Of a stretch of 61,672 bases of DNA, positions 52,391-61,271 are shown piece after piece. A program made the position numbers and the translations under genes. Below the pieces are notes generated by a model. The model was given only the letters and a program-made list of their open reading frames with translations. It had not been told where the DNA came from and ran no database searches. Positions within the stretch are counted from its first letter, which is position 1; every line of letters begins with the position of its first letter. The stretch is from JAVBKV01 sp031553885 (GTDB lineage: Bacteria; Bacteroidota; Bacteroidia; Bacteroidales; Azobacteroidaceae), in contig JAVBKV010000012.1 of assembly GCA_031553885.1 (NCBI GenBank), forward strand, positions 1-61,672, given 5' to 3'.

Positions 52391-53956
52391 ATGGCAACAA
52401 ACCAACCCACTTCCCCAAGGCAGAAGATGATCAACCTGATGTATCTGGTGTTCATCGCCATGATGGCCCTCAACGTTTCGTCTGAGGTGCTGGATGGTTT
52501 TGAACTGGTGGAAGAAAGCCTGCTTCGCTCCGTCAAATCTTCAACTACCCGGAATGACCTGATATTCCAGGACATGGAAGACTACCATGCCAGCAATCCG
52601 GAAAAGACAAAAGGATTCTACGAACGGGCCCAGGAAGTTAAAATGAAATCGGACTCCTTATTCAATTATATACAGGATCTCAAAGTGCGCATTGTAAAAA
52701 ATGCAGACGGAGAAAACGGAAATCCCGAGCAACTGGAACATCCGGACGACCTCAATGCCTCTTTCGAAGTGATGTTCGAACGTGGAAAAAACGATGCGAA
52801 AAAACTCAGGGAAAGTTTAAACTCCTACCGGAATTTTGTTATTTCCTATGTACCGGACAGTGCAAAAAAACACATTATCGAAAGTAACCTGAGTACGGAA
52901 CCTTCCAAAAAAGCAAAAGAAAACAAATTGAGCTGGGAGGAATCGATGTTCGATAAAATGCCGATGGCTGCTGCCGTTACCCTGATGACCAAAATGCAGA
53001 ACGACATTCGTTATGCAGAAGGAGAAGTACTGAGCGACTTATTGAAGAACGTCGATATAAAAGACTACCGGGTAAATAAAATTGAAGCTCACGTGATTCC
53101 TACTTCACAGATCATCATGCGGGGAAGTAATTACACGGCCGATATCATACTATCGGCACAAGACACCACGCAACGTCCCCGGGTATTCGTGAACGGAAAA
53201 TTCCTTCCCGACGAGTTGAACGGACATTTTACAGTCGGAACAGGATCGGTCGGTTCTTTTCCGGTTACAGGACATATCGAAGTAAACGATGGTTCAGGGT
53301 CCACCATGCGTCGCGACTTTTCAACCAACTACTTTGTTATCGAACAAAGCGCTACTGTTGCTCCCACGTTGATGAATGTTTTATATGCCGGTTATAAAAA
53401 TCCGATCAAGATCGGCCTCGCGGGAGTTCCCAGCCAGAATGTGTCAGCCACCATGACAAACGGCTCCCTGACTCCGAGCGGAGGTGATATGTGGGTCGCT
53501 GTACCATCCAAAGTAGGAACCGACGCTGTAATTACAACAACCGCTAAAATGGGAGATGGCCGTCCAATCAGTATCAACACAACTTTCCGGGTAGTACAAT
53601 TACCGGATCCTTCTCCTTATATCGCTTATAACGATGCAAACGGCAATCCGACACGATTCAAAAAATCTGGAAGACTGTCCAAAGCGACCTTATTGAATGC
53701 CGACGTACTGAAAGCAGCTATCGATGACGGTCTTCTGAATATCGAATTTTCTGTGATTCGTTTTGAGACCATTACATTCGACCAGTTCGGGAATACAATG
53801 AAAGACTCTTCCGATGGCCCTCGCTTTTCTGCCCGTCAGAAAGAACGCATCCGGGACCTGGCCCGTGGAAAGATAATCCTCATCAGAGGTGTCATAGCGA
53901 AAGGACCTGATGGAATAGAAAGAGAGATCGGGTTATTGGAAATTACAGTAAACTAA
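52391..53956 (+). CDS. gldM: GldM/PorM, T9SS motor and periplasmic shaft protein
   Basis: Protein of 521 aa with one N-terminal membrane helix (about 13-34, MINLMYLVFIAMMALNVSSE) that sits inside the GldL ring, then a long periplasmic part of four domains (D1 helical about 35-220; D2-D4 beta-rich to 521) reaching the GldK/GldN ring. The opening TNQPTSPRQKMINLMYLVFI is highly typical. Length is normal. It is separated from gldL by 15 bases. Confidence 0.95.
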   Translation: MATNQPTSPRQKMINLMYLVFIAMMALNVSSEVLDGFELVEESLLRSVKSSTTRNDLIFQDMEDYHASNPEKTKGFYERAQEVKMKSDSLFNYIQDLKVRIVKNADGENGNPEQLEHPDDLNASFEVMFERGKNDAKKLRESLNSYRNFVISYVPDSAKKHIIESNLSTEPSKKAKENKLSWEESMFDKMPMAAAVTLMTKMQNDIRYAEGEVLSDLLKNVDIKDYRVNKIEAHVIPTSQIIMRGSNYTADIILSAQDTTQRPRVFVNGKFLPDELNGHFTVGTGSVGSFPVTGHIEVNDGSGSTMRRDFSTNYFVIEQSATVAPTLMNVLYAGYKNPIKIGLAGVPSQNVSATMTNGSLTPSGGDMWVAVPSKVGTDAVITTTAKMGDGRPISINTTFRVVQLPDPSPYIAYNDANGNPTRFKKSGRLSKATLLNADVLKAAIDDGLLNIEFSVIRFETITFDQFGNTMKDSSDGPRFSARQKERIRDLARGKIILIRGVIAKGPDGIEREIGLLEITVN

Positions 53957-53987
53957 ATCATTAGAAGCAACTATAATACTTGAAAAT

Positions 53988-55034
53988 ATGAAACCGTTTT
54001 ATTATATCGCCTGCTTGTTTTTAACGTGTATGGTTGTACAAAACAGTATTGCACAAAACAACCCCACACAAAACCGGCCACAACGAAGAACACCGCAACA
54101 GCAACGGGCTTCCGCTGCACAGGATTCGCTGCCTTCGATTACCGTCCGGGCGGCGATGAAAAATCAGGAGCAAAGCAAAAATGTTGAAAATATGGTTTGG
54201 TTCCGGGAGATTTACCGCAACGTAGACCTGAATAAAGAAAATAACTCGGCCTTGTATTTCCCGGCACAACCGATCGGTGACCGGATGAACCTCTTTACAT
54301 TGGTTTTCAAATTAATGTCCCAGGGAAAAATCCATGGATACAAATACTTAGACGGAAGGGAAGTCTTTACAGAGGAATACAAACTCAACTTCGAAGATAT
54401 ACTGAAAACCTATCAGGTACTTTATACCACCCAGGGAATGGGAGCTAATGTCCAATACATCATTAACGATGTAGACATCCCCGGTAACGAAGTGACGATG
54501 TATATGCTGAAGGAAGTCTCGTTTTTCGATCAGGCAACCGGAATGTATAACTCCAAGGTGCTAGCCATCTGCCCGATGCTGGTACGGCAGGAAGATGAAT
54601 TCGGAGAACCGACGCGTACGCCAATGTTCTGGCTGAAATACGAAGACATTCGTCCCTACATTTCCCGCTCCTACATTATGACGTCCAACCTTAACAATGC
54701 CTTGACGTATACAATCGATGACTTTTTCAACAAACGGATGTACGACGGGGATATCATCAAAACGACCAACATGATGAACCAGAGTTTGGCTCAACAGATA
54801 AAAAGTAACGATCCGGCGATACTGAAACACGCCCAGGACAGTATCGAAAATCAATTGAAATTATTCGAAGAAAAACTTTGGGTACCGAAAGATACGACCA
54901 TTGTAACCGATAAGAAAAAAAGTAAAGACGAGAAAAAATCCGGAAAAGAAGAAACCAAGACAGAGAAACCGAAAGAAAGCAAACCGGATAAATCTTCTAC
55001 AGCACCGACCAAGAGCGTAAGAAGAACCCGGTAA
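53988..55034 (+). CDS. gldN: GldN/PorN, T9SS periplasmic ring protein
   Basis: Protein of 348 aa with a signal peptide (MKPFYYIACLFLTCMVVQNS, then IAQ). The GldN domain (about 60-300) contains NVENMVWFREIYRNVDLNKE, REVFTEEYKLNFEDILKTYQ and ICPMLVRQEDEFGEPTRTPM. The last 45 residues are a Lys/Glu/Pro-rich tail (DEKKSGKEETKTEKPKESKP) that goes beyond the usual domain. It completes the GldK/GldN ring that receives the GldM shaft. The following transporter gene begins after 2 bases. Confidence 0.94.
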   Translation: MKPFYYIACLFLTCMVVQNSIAQNNPTQNRPQRRTPQQQRASAAQDSLPSITVRAAMKNQEQSKNVENMVWFREIYRNVDLNKENNSALYFPAQPIGDRMNLFTLVFKLMSQGKIHGYKYLDGREVFTEEYKLNFEDILKTYQVLYTTQGMGANVQYIINDVDIPGNEVTMYMLKEVSFFDQATGMYNSKVLAICPMLVRQEDEFGEPTRTPMFWLKYEDIRPYISRSYIMTSNLNNALTYTIDDFFNKRMYDGDIIKTTNMMNQSLAQQIKSNDPAILKHAQDSIENQLKLFEEKLWVPKDTTIVTDKKKSKDEKKSGKEETKTEKPKESKPDKSSTAPTKSVRRTR

Positions 55035-55036
55035 GA

Positions 55037-55585
55037 ATGAATCTTTACGGACAAATATTTTTCACCTTCGCCAAAATCGGTACGTTCACCATTGGCGGAG
55101 GGTATGCAATGATACCTCTTATCCAACGGGAAGTAGTTGAGAAAAAACAATGGATCTCCGAAAGCGATTTTATCGACATGATTGCCGTATCGCAAACGGT
55201 CCCCGGTGTGTTGGCTGTTAACGTTGCCATCTTTACCGGATATAAGATCAAAGGAAACAAAGGCAGCATCATAGCCACATTAGGCTCTGTGCTGCCTTCT
55301 TTTTTGATTATCCTGGCCATAGCCCTGTTCTTCCGTCGGTTTGAAGAGAATATGTGGATTCAGAAGATGTTCAAGGCCATTCGCCCTGCCGTTGTTGCCC
55401 TGATTGCTGTTCCGGTATTTACAACAGCCCGGCAGGTTAAAATTAGTATCCAGACAGTTATCATACCTGTTCTCGCCGCATTTCTGATCTGGTTTTGGGG
55501 TGTTTCTCCTGTGTATATTGTTATCGCCGCCGCATTGGGAGGATTGACTTACGGGTATTTCATCGATAAAAAGAAAAAGCGATGA
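55037..55585 (+). CDS. Chromate transporter family protein, first half-size subunit
   Basis: Protein of 182 aa with about five or six membrane helices. The CHR family motif is GQIFFTFAKIGTFTIGGGYA followed by MIPLIQREVVEKKQWISESD, with DMIAVSQTVPGVLAVNVAIF further on. Full-length ChrA has two such halves in one chain; here they are two genes, the second overlapping by 4 bases. The real substrate in gut anaerobes is unknown, and chromate is only the family name. It starts 2 bases after gldN. Confidence 0.9.
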   Translation: MNLYGQIFFTFAKIGTFTIGGGYAMIPLIQREVVEKKQWISESDFIDMIAVSQTVPGVLAVNVAIFTGYKIKGNKGSIIATLGSVLPSFLIILAIALFFRRFEENMWIQKMFKAIRPAVVALIAVPVFTTARQVKISIQTVIIPVLAAFLIWFWGVSPVYIVIAAALGGLTYGYFIDKKKKR

Positions 55586-56109
55586 TGATTTACCTGCAAT
55601 TGTTCCTTACCTACTTCAAAATCGGATTATTCGGTTTCGGAGGTGGTTACGCCATGCTTTCCCTTATCCAGAATGAAGTGGTAATCAAGCACAGCTGGCT
55701 GACTCAACAGGAATTCACGGACATTGTCGCCATCTCACAAATGACTCCCGGACCTATCGGTATCAACTCAGCCACCTACATCGGATATACCGTAACCAAC
55801 AGCGTCTGGGGCTCTGTTGTTGCTACATTTGCCGTTTGCCTGCCCAGCTTTATCATTGTACTGGCAATAGCCCGGGCCTACCGGAAATTCCGTAGCAACC
55901 GGTATGTAGACAATGCTTTCAAAGGATTACGACCGGTAACCGTAGGATTAATTGCTTCCGCCGCTCTGCTCTTAATGAATCCGGAAAATTTCATTGATTA
56001 TAAAAGTGTACTTATTTTTGCTGTGGCCTTTGTCTTAACCATGTATTTCAAGGTACACCCTATCCTGATGATCATCTTAGCCGGTATTTCCGGTCTGTTT
56101 TTATATTAA
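55582..56109 (+). CDS. Chromate transporter family protein, second half-size subunit
   Basis: Protein of 175 aa, paralogue of the preceding gene, with the same motifs: YFKIGLFGFGGGYAMLSLIQ, HSWLTQQEFTDIVAISQMTP and GPIGINSATYIGYTV. It probably forms an antiparallel heterodimer with its neighbour. Translation is coupled by the overlapping stop and start. A -7 box for the next gene follows at 56146. Confidence 0.9.
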   Translation: MMIYLQLFLTYFKIGLFGFGGGYAMLSLIQNEVVIKHSWLTQQEFTDIVAISQMTPGPIGINSATYIGYTVTNSVWGSVVATFAVCLPSFIIVLAIARAYRKFRSNRYVDNAFKGLRPVTVGLIASAALLLMNPENFIDYKSVLIFAVAFVLTMYFKVHPILMIILAGISGLFLY

Positions 56110-56145
56110 AACCCACAAATTGAGTAACGATAAACAAATATTTAC

Positions 56146-56153
56146 TACATTTG
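56146..56153 (+). promoter_or_regulatory. Candidate -7 box for the T9SS cargo gene
   Basis: TACATTTG lies 47 bases before the start at 56200. The nearest TTG is 23 bases upstream, slightly far. It suggests the cargo gene is not part of the gld operon. Confidence 0.4.
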
Positions 56154-56199
56154 TTACTCTATAAATCGGACTAATATTCATTTTTTAAAACATTAAAAT

Positions 56200-57231
56200 A
56201 TGAAACACCTTTTTACGTTATTAGTTTTAATATCTTTTTGTACTTTATCGGTTCATTCCCAAGTCGTAATAACTCGCTCCAACCATGGTTTCAACCCCGG
56301 AGACGAGCATATTATCCAGCAAGTCGAATACGTGGCACCCGGAGAAGAAGGTCAAAATATCACCTGGGATTTCAGCAAATTAACATTACAGGACAATGTT
56401 ACCATCTCCTCCATTACCGGGGCAGACGATAATCAAAGTTACAACCGGATCATTAAAAGAGACGATAATTACACCTTCCTGTTCAACATAACCGAACAAG
56501 GCAACGCATACACAGGCTACGAGGTTGGCAAGCGGAAAGTATTTTTCTCCAAGCCTTTTGTAAAAACCCAGTATCCTCAATCATACGGAACCTCATTTGA
56601 AGGATCTTTTGAAGGTACGATATTCAATGATGGAATCGCATCTCCCGATCCGATATCCGGCACTTATTCCACTCAGGCAGATGCAACCGGAACTCTCTTG
56701 CTACCGGGAGGGGTGTCATTTCCTGTATTGCGTGTAAAAACGGTCGACCGTATCAATTACTGCAACTGTACCAATTTCTATACCGAAATTACCAAGTATC
56801 TGTGGTACGCCCAGGATGTCCGTTATCCGTTGTTTGTCACGATGGAAACCGTCAATCGCAATACGATTTCGGGAGAAACACACGTTGTAGAAAAAGAATC
56901 CTCTCTCAATATCGATATCAAACGGGAAAGCCCCAACAATCAACTGGCAGGAAACAACGGTTCCAACGTTACGTACAAGATTTTCCCAAACCCGTTTAAG
57001 GACAACATACAGGTGAGTTATTCCCTTCCTGCAGAGGCGATTGTAAATATTGACCTGTACAATTCAAAGGGAGTAAAAGTGACCAGTCTGGTACCGGGAG
57101 TTTCTCAGCGCGGGGAACAAACGATCAGTCGTGATCTGTCCCAATTCACAATGTTTCCGGATATTTATTTCCTGATAATGAAGTTTGGCAACTCGGTTTA
57201 TACAGAAAAATTAGTTAAAGCAGCTTATTGA
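56200..57231 (+). CDS. T9SS cargo protein with type A sorting domain
   Basis: Protein of 343 aa: signal peptide (MKHLFTLLVLISFCTLSVHS), a central beta-rich region (about 21-250) that I cannot assign to a family, and a type A C-terminal sorting domain (about 260-343) with KIFPNPFKDNIQVSYSLPAE, a middle DLYNSKG element and the end SVYTEKLVK. Such domains direct export through SprA and are normally removed. The central part has four Cys in CNCTNFY-like context and no known catalytic motif. Its last 7 bases overlap the converging gene. Confidence 0.88.
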   Translation: MKHLFTLLVLISFCTLSVHSQVVITRSNHGFNPGDEHIIQQVEYVAPGEEGQNITWDFSKLTLQDNVTISSITGADDNQSYNRIIKRDDNYTFLFNITEQGNAYTGYEVGKRKVFFSKPFVKTQYPQSYGTSFEGSFEGTIFNDGIASPDPISGTYSTQADATGTLLLPGGVSFPVLRVKTVDRINYCNCTNFYTEITKYLWYAQDVRYPLFVTMETVNRNTISGETHVVEKESSLNIDIKRESPNNQLAGNNGSNVTYKIFPNPFKDNIQVSYSLPAEAIVNIDLYNSKGVKVTSLVPGVSQRGEQTISRDLSQFTMFPDIYFLIMKFGNSVYTEKLVKAAY

Positions 57232-58436
57232 AATTTTACTTTAAGTTCTGTTTTTCCACCGCCGGGAGTCCATTTGCTTCCTTCCTTTAACAAGCGAATG
57301 GCCTCCTGGTCGGAACTGGCACAGAGGCCCTTCTTTATGTTAATTTCCACCGGATTCCCGTCCGGGTCGACGCTGAACTCCAAAACAACCGTTCCTTTTT
57401 TATCTTTACAAATACTATCAAGAGGACGTGATATATTGTTTTTCAGGTATTCATCATATTCTTTTTTTCCGATAACAGGAATAGAAGTAAGGGTCTTAAG
57501 AGCAGCAACACTTCCAACCATCGTACTCTTCTTTTGCTGTCCATAACCTATGACAACAACCTCATCGAGGGCTTCTTTATTTTCATTAAGGGCAATCAGT
57601 TGAAGTGCAGTTGTATCACTTCGAATTTCTTTGGATGTATATCCGAGAAAGGAGACAACCATAGGTTTGGACTTATCATCCGTTCTCAATTTAAAAATCC
57701 CATCCACATCAGTAACAGCAGCCAAAGGTGTCCCTTTTTGAACAATACTAGCCCCAGGCAGAGGCTCTCCGGTCATGGCATCGACTATTTTCCCCTGAAC
57801 GATTTTCAAGTCGGATAAAGAATCTGCACTTTTCAACCGATCAACCAATGAAAGCACAGGTTGAGACACTTCATCGGCCTGTACAAGCGCTTGTACTTCT
57901 ACTGCTTGTTTTTCCACTTCCTGTTGAACGACCTTATTTTCCGGAGAAACGATCTTTTTTTCTTCTGCGATTTTCTGAACCGGGAGTTGAACCGCTTTCT
58001 CCGTTTTTTCGGAAACCGGGGCTTTTTCTTTTTGTGGTAAGACTGGCTCTTTTTCCTTTGTATCCGTTGACGATTCTGATTTTTCTTCCTGAGCTGACAA
58101 AACCGCTGTCGAATCAAGGATAGGTGTTTCTTTTTGTTCGGAGGAAGAATACGAATACAAATCGGGTTTGGGATCCTTCAGAAACCAATAACTTCCCAGT
58201 GATATACAAAGTAAAATTCCGGCTGCAACACTCCAGTACTTCCAGGGATTCGTTTTCTGTTGCGATTTCCGGACAATCTGCTTCTGCATCCGCGTAATCC
58301 GGTCTGCATGATCCCCGTTGACCGAATCATAACCTTCCAGGGCTTCAGACAAAAACGGATCCTTCATCGCTTCCCGTTCGATGCGATGAGCGTCCTTCCC
58401 TTTCCGGAAACCTTTTATGTAATCCAACAGTTTCAT
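57225..58436 (-). CDS. Membrane protein joining carboxypeptidase-regulatory, Ton-box-like and TonB C-terminal parts
   Basis: Protein of 403 aa encoded with an ECF sigma factor (ATGA overlap). Parts in order: cytoplasmic N-terminus (1-65, with MKDPFLSEALEGYDSVNGD), one membrane helix (about 66-86, SVAAGILLCISLGSYWF), a Lys/Glu/Val-rich linker (about 90-205), a carboxypeptidase-regulatory-like domain (about 210-285, VQGKIVDAMTGEPLPGASIV), a Ton-box-like motif EVVVIGYG (292-299), and a TonB C-terminal domain (about 320-403, VLEFSVDPDGNPVEINIKKG). By position it may be an anti-sigma or signal-transducing protein, but it lacks a recognisable FecR domain. I chose the start at 58436; a Met 8 codons upstream would lie inside the sigma gene. 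Confidence 0.82.
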   Translation of the reverse strand: MKLLDYIKGFRKGKDAHRIEREAMKDPFLSEALEGYDSVNGDHADRITRMQKQIVRKSQQKTNPWKYWSVAAGILLCISLGSYWFLKDPKPDLYSYSSSEQKETPILDSTAVLSAQEEKSESSTDTKEKEPVLPQKEKAPVSEKTEKAVQLPVQKIAEEKKIVSPENKVVQQEVEKQAVEVQALVQADEVSQPVLSLVDRLKSADSLSDLKIVQGKIVDAMTGEPLPGASIVQKGTPLAAVTDVDGIFKLRTDDKSKPMVVSFLGYTSKEIRSDTTALQLIALNENKEALDEVVVIGYGQQKKSTMVGSVAALKTLTSIPVIGKKEYDEYLKNNISRPLDSICKDKKGTVVLEFSVDPDGNPVEINIKKGLCASSDQEAIRLLKEGSKWTPGGGKTELKVKFQ

Positions 58437-59005
58437 TCGTCTATCTCTTTCTCCATGCAAATCCGGAGGTTTCTTTTTCCGTTCTGAATATAACTTTTTA
58501 CACTTTTCAACTGATACCCGGTCGATTCGACAATCTCAGCATACGACTGCTGATCCATAAAGAACCGATTGATACTAATCCGTTGTGGTTCGGGTAACAG
58601 TTCCATGCATTTGTTCAATGCCTGCATTTTTTCTTCTTCCCGGTCTTCCTCTAATAGATGCACAACCGGATCAGATTCCATAAAGAAAGTACTGAAATCG
58701 ACCGGTATTTCTTTTTCTTCCTTTCGCAACTGCTGCAGACAATGGTTTTTCGCCACACTGTAAATCCAGGTTCTGAAAACCAATATTTCGTACTGGCAGA
58801 TTTTAGGAAGCAGGTTTTCAAACAATTGCATGACAGCATCTTCCGCTTTCCCTGCATCTTGCAGGTATTTCAAGGAAAGCCCATATAAGAGAGGAATATA
58901 CCGGTTATATAATTCCCCGAAATATTCCGTCCGACCGGTATTTCTATACTGCTCCAACAGTTCTTCGTCCGTGTGGTCTGATATGTTCTTTCTGAAAAAA
59001 AGCAA
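58433..59005 (-). CDS. ECF-type RNA polymerase sigma factor
   Basis: Protein of 190 aa. Region 2 spans about 15-85 (ELLEQYRNTGRTEYFGELYN and YLQDAGKAEDAVMQLFENLL, with FRTWIYSVAKNHCLQQLRKE) and region 4 about 125-180 (CMELLPEPQRISINRFFMDQ, then YAEIVESTGYQLKSVKSYIQ, the helix-turn-helix for the -35 box). It directs RNA polymerase to a small regulon. Its stop overlaps the start of the TonB-domain protein gene, the usual place for a controlling partner. The vWA gene on the other strand is an obvious candidate target. Confidence 0.92.
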   Translation of the reverse strand: MLFFRKNISDHTDEELLEQYRNTGRTEYFGELYNRYIPLLYGLSLKYLQDAGKAEDAVMQLFENLLPKICQYEILVFRTWIYSVAKNHCLQQLRKEEKEIPVDFSTFFMESDPVVHLLEEDREEEKMQALNKCMELLPEPQRISINRFFMDQQSYAEIVESTGYQLKSVKSYIQNGKRNLRICMEKEIDE

Positions 59006-59119
59006 ATTGTTTTTTTACAAAACTACAATTTTTTTTTCACTCATTTATGGATTTTCAAAAAGAGCTGCATCTATAGAGTAAAAGCAAACAATTCATTCAT
59101 TTTTTAAACAATTACGATT

Positions 59120-60943
59120 ATGAAAACAAAAATGTATTTACTGATTTTAATTCTTCTGACAAGTAGCCTTTCTCTATTTGCTCAAACGATGACAGTAACG
59201 GGAAAAGTAACGGATTCCGAAACTGGGGAAGCGTTTCCTGGTGTCACCGTTCAACTAAAAGGAAGTACGATCATTTCAGTTACAAATAGGGAGGGCAATT
59301 ATAGCATTCAGGCTAAAACCGGAGACAAACTGGTATTCATGTTTCTTGGATATAATAATACAACGATAACGATCAAAAATAAAGTTCATAATGTATCCAT
59401 GATCCCGAATAAACAAGCATTAGATGAAGTAGTCGTGATTGGTTACGGTGTACAGAAAGAAGCATCAGTCGTCGGTGCCGTAGCTAAGTCGACATCCCTT
59501 TATCTTGTACAAGAAGAAAGAATGAACACTGAGGAATACGGGCATTTTTCAGAAAACCGCTTCAAACCTGCAGCAGACGATCCGCTGTCTACTTTCTCCA
59601 TCGATGTGGATGCCGCTTCTTACAGTAACATGCGCCGGTTTATCAATCAGGGAAAACTTCCGGAAAAGGATGCGATCCGGACAGAAGAGTTAGTCAATTA
59701 CTTCAGTTACAATTATGGGACTCCAACAGGGAACGACCCTGTACGAATCAATACCGAAGTGGGAGAATGCCCCTGGAACAAGCAACACCGCCTGGTACGA
59801 ATCGGAATCAAAGCCAGAGAAATTCCATCTGAAAACCTGCCTGCTTCCAACCTTGTATTCCTGATCGATGTATCCGGTTCTATGGAGGGACCTAACCGAT
59901 TAGGTTTAGTTAAATCCTCCCTGAAACTCCTGATTAATAATTTACGGGAAAAAGACCGTGTAGCCATTGTTGTATACGCCGGTTCTGCCGGGGAAGTGCT
60001 CCCCTCTACTTCCGGAAGCGATAAGCAAAAAATCAGGGAAGCGTTGGATAAACTTTCGGCAGGTGGCTCTACAGCTGGAGGTGCCGGAATCAAACTGGCC
60101 TATCAGATCGCTCAAAAGAATTTCATACCCCAGGGAAACAACCGGATCATGCTTTGTACCGACGGCGATTTTAACGTAGGGATATCCAGCAATGAACAAT
60201 TAGAAAGCATGATTGAAAAAGAACGGAAAAGCGGAGTTTTTCTGACCATACTGGGTTATGGTATGGGAAATTATAAAGACAGTAAGATGCAGACATTAGC
60301 CGAAAAAGGCAATGGAAATCATGCTTATATCGATAACTTACAGGAAGCCAATAAAGTGCTGGTAAACGAATTCGGAGGAACACTTTACACCGTAGCCAAG
60401 GATGTTAAATTACAAATCGAATTTAATCCGGCCAAGGTACAATCGTATCGCCTGATCGGATACGAAAGTCGTCTGCTCAATAAGGAAGATTTTAACGACG
60501 ACACCAAAGACGCGGGCGAAATCGGAGCCGGACATACCGTTACTGCTTTTTATGAAGTTGTTCCCATAGGAGTGAAAGGAAGCATTCCGGGAAGTGTAGA
60601 TGACCTGAAATACCAATCTTCCGGCCCATCAACAAAAAAGATAAGCTTCAGCAATTCACCCGATCTGTTGACGGTCAAGCTTCGCTATAAGTTGCCGGAT
60701 GAGGATAAAAGTAAAAAAATAGAAGTTCCCCTGATCGATAAAGGAGGTAACAATGTATCTTCCGACTTCCGGTTTGCTTCTGCAGTAGCCATGTTCGGAC
60801 AACTGTTACGTGATTCGGATTTCAAAGGAGATGGCAGTTATGACAAGGTGATTACATTAGCCAAAAGCGGACTGGATAATGATTCACAAGGGTACCGACG
60901 TGAGTTTGTCAGGCTTGCAGAAACCATTAAGGGCTTAAATTAA
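59120..60943 (+). CDS. Exported von Willebrand factor A protein with carboxypeptidase-regulatory and Ton-box-like N-terminus
   Basis: Protein of 607 aa: signal peptide (MKTKMYLLILILLTSSLSLF, AQ), carboxypeptidase-regulatory-like domain (about 24-100, VTGKVTDSETGEAFPGVTVQ), Ton-box-like EVVVIGYG (103-110), a vWA-associated N-terminal domain (about 140-235, PLSTFSIDVDAASYSNMRRF), a vWA domain (about 243-410) with the metal site DVSGSM (Asp250) and a C-terminal YfbK/DUF3520-type domain (about 425-607). The vWA part resembles E. coli YfbK. It is divergent from the ECF sigma factor. It may bind a protein ligand through the metal site; no outer-membrane barrel follows the Ton-box motif. Confidence 0.9.
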   Translation: MKTKMYLLILILLTSSLSLFAQTMTVTGKVTDSETGEAFPGVTVQLKGSTIISVTNREGNYSIQAKTGDKLVFMFLGYNNTTITIKNKVHNVSMIPNKQALDEVVVIGYGVQKEASVVGAVAKSTSLYLVQEERMNTEEYGHFSENRFKPAADDPLSTFSIDVDAASYSNMRRFINQGKLPEKDAIRTEELVNYFSYNYGTPTGNDPVRINTEVGECPWNKQHRLVRIGIKAREIPSENLPASNLVFLIDVSGSMEGPNRLGLVKSSLKLLINNLREKDRVAIVVYAGSAGEVLPSTSGSDKQKIREALDKLSAGGSTAGGAGIKLAYQIAQKNFIPQGNNRIMLCTDGDFNVGISSNEQLESMIEKERKSGVFLTILGYGMGNYKDSKMQTLAEKGNGNHAYIDNLQEANKVLVNEFGGTLYTVAKDVKLQIEFNPAKVQSYRLIGYESRLLNKEDFNDDTKDAGEIGAGHTVTAFYEVVPIGVKGSIPGSVDDLKYQSSGPSTKKISFSNSPDLLTVKLRYKLPDEDKSKKIEVPLIDKGGNNVSSDFRFASAVAMFGQLLRDSDFKGDGSYDKVITLAKSGLDNDSQGYRREFVRLAETIKGLN

Positions 60944-60970
60944 AGAATGGCTACCTTCAATAACACAAAA

Positions 60971-61000
60971 ATCCCCTCAGAGCATTACTTCTGAGGGGAT
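60971..61000. terminator. Terminator shared by the rRNA operon and the vWA gene
   Basis: A perfect 10-bp stem ATCCCCTCAG/CTGAGGGGAT with a 10-base loop. In the minus direction it ends in TTTTTGTG, 11 bases after the 5S end, so it mainly serves the rRNA operon. Confidence 0.75.
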
Positions 61001-61011
61001 CTTCTTAAAAA

Positions 61012-61122
<111 letters not shown>

Positions 61123-61271
61123 ATATCTTTTTTTTCGATCTTTTCCGGATTGAATCGTCCGTCTTTTTAATCGTTCGACTTTCTTTTTAACACCTGGTAA
61201 AAACAAGAACCTTCGCTTCACAACGCCTAGGAAAAAGAACGACACAACCATATCTTTCCAAACCTTTTGAG

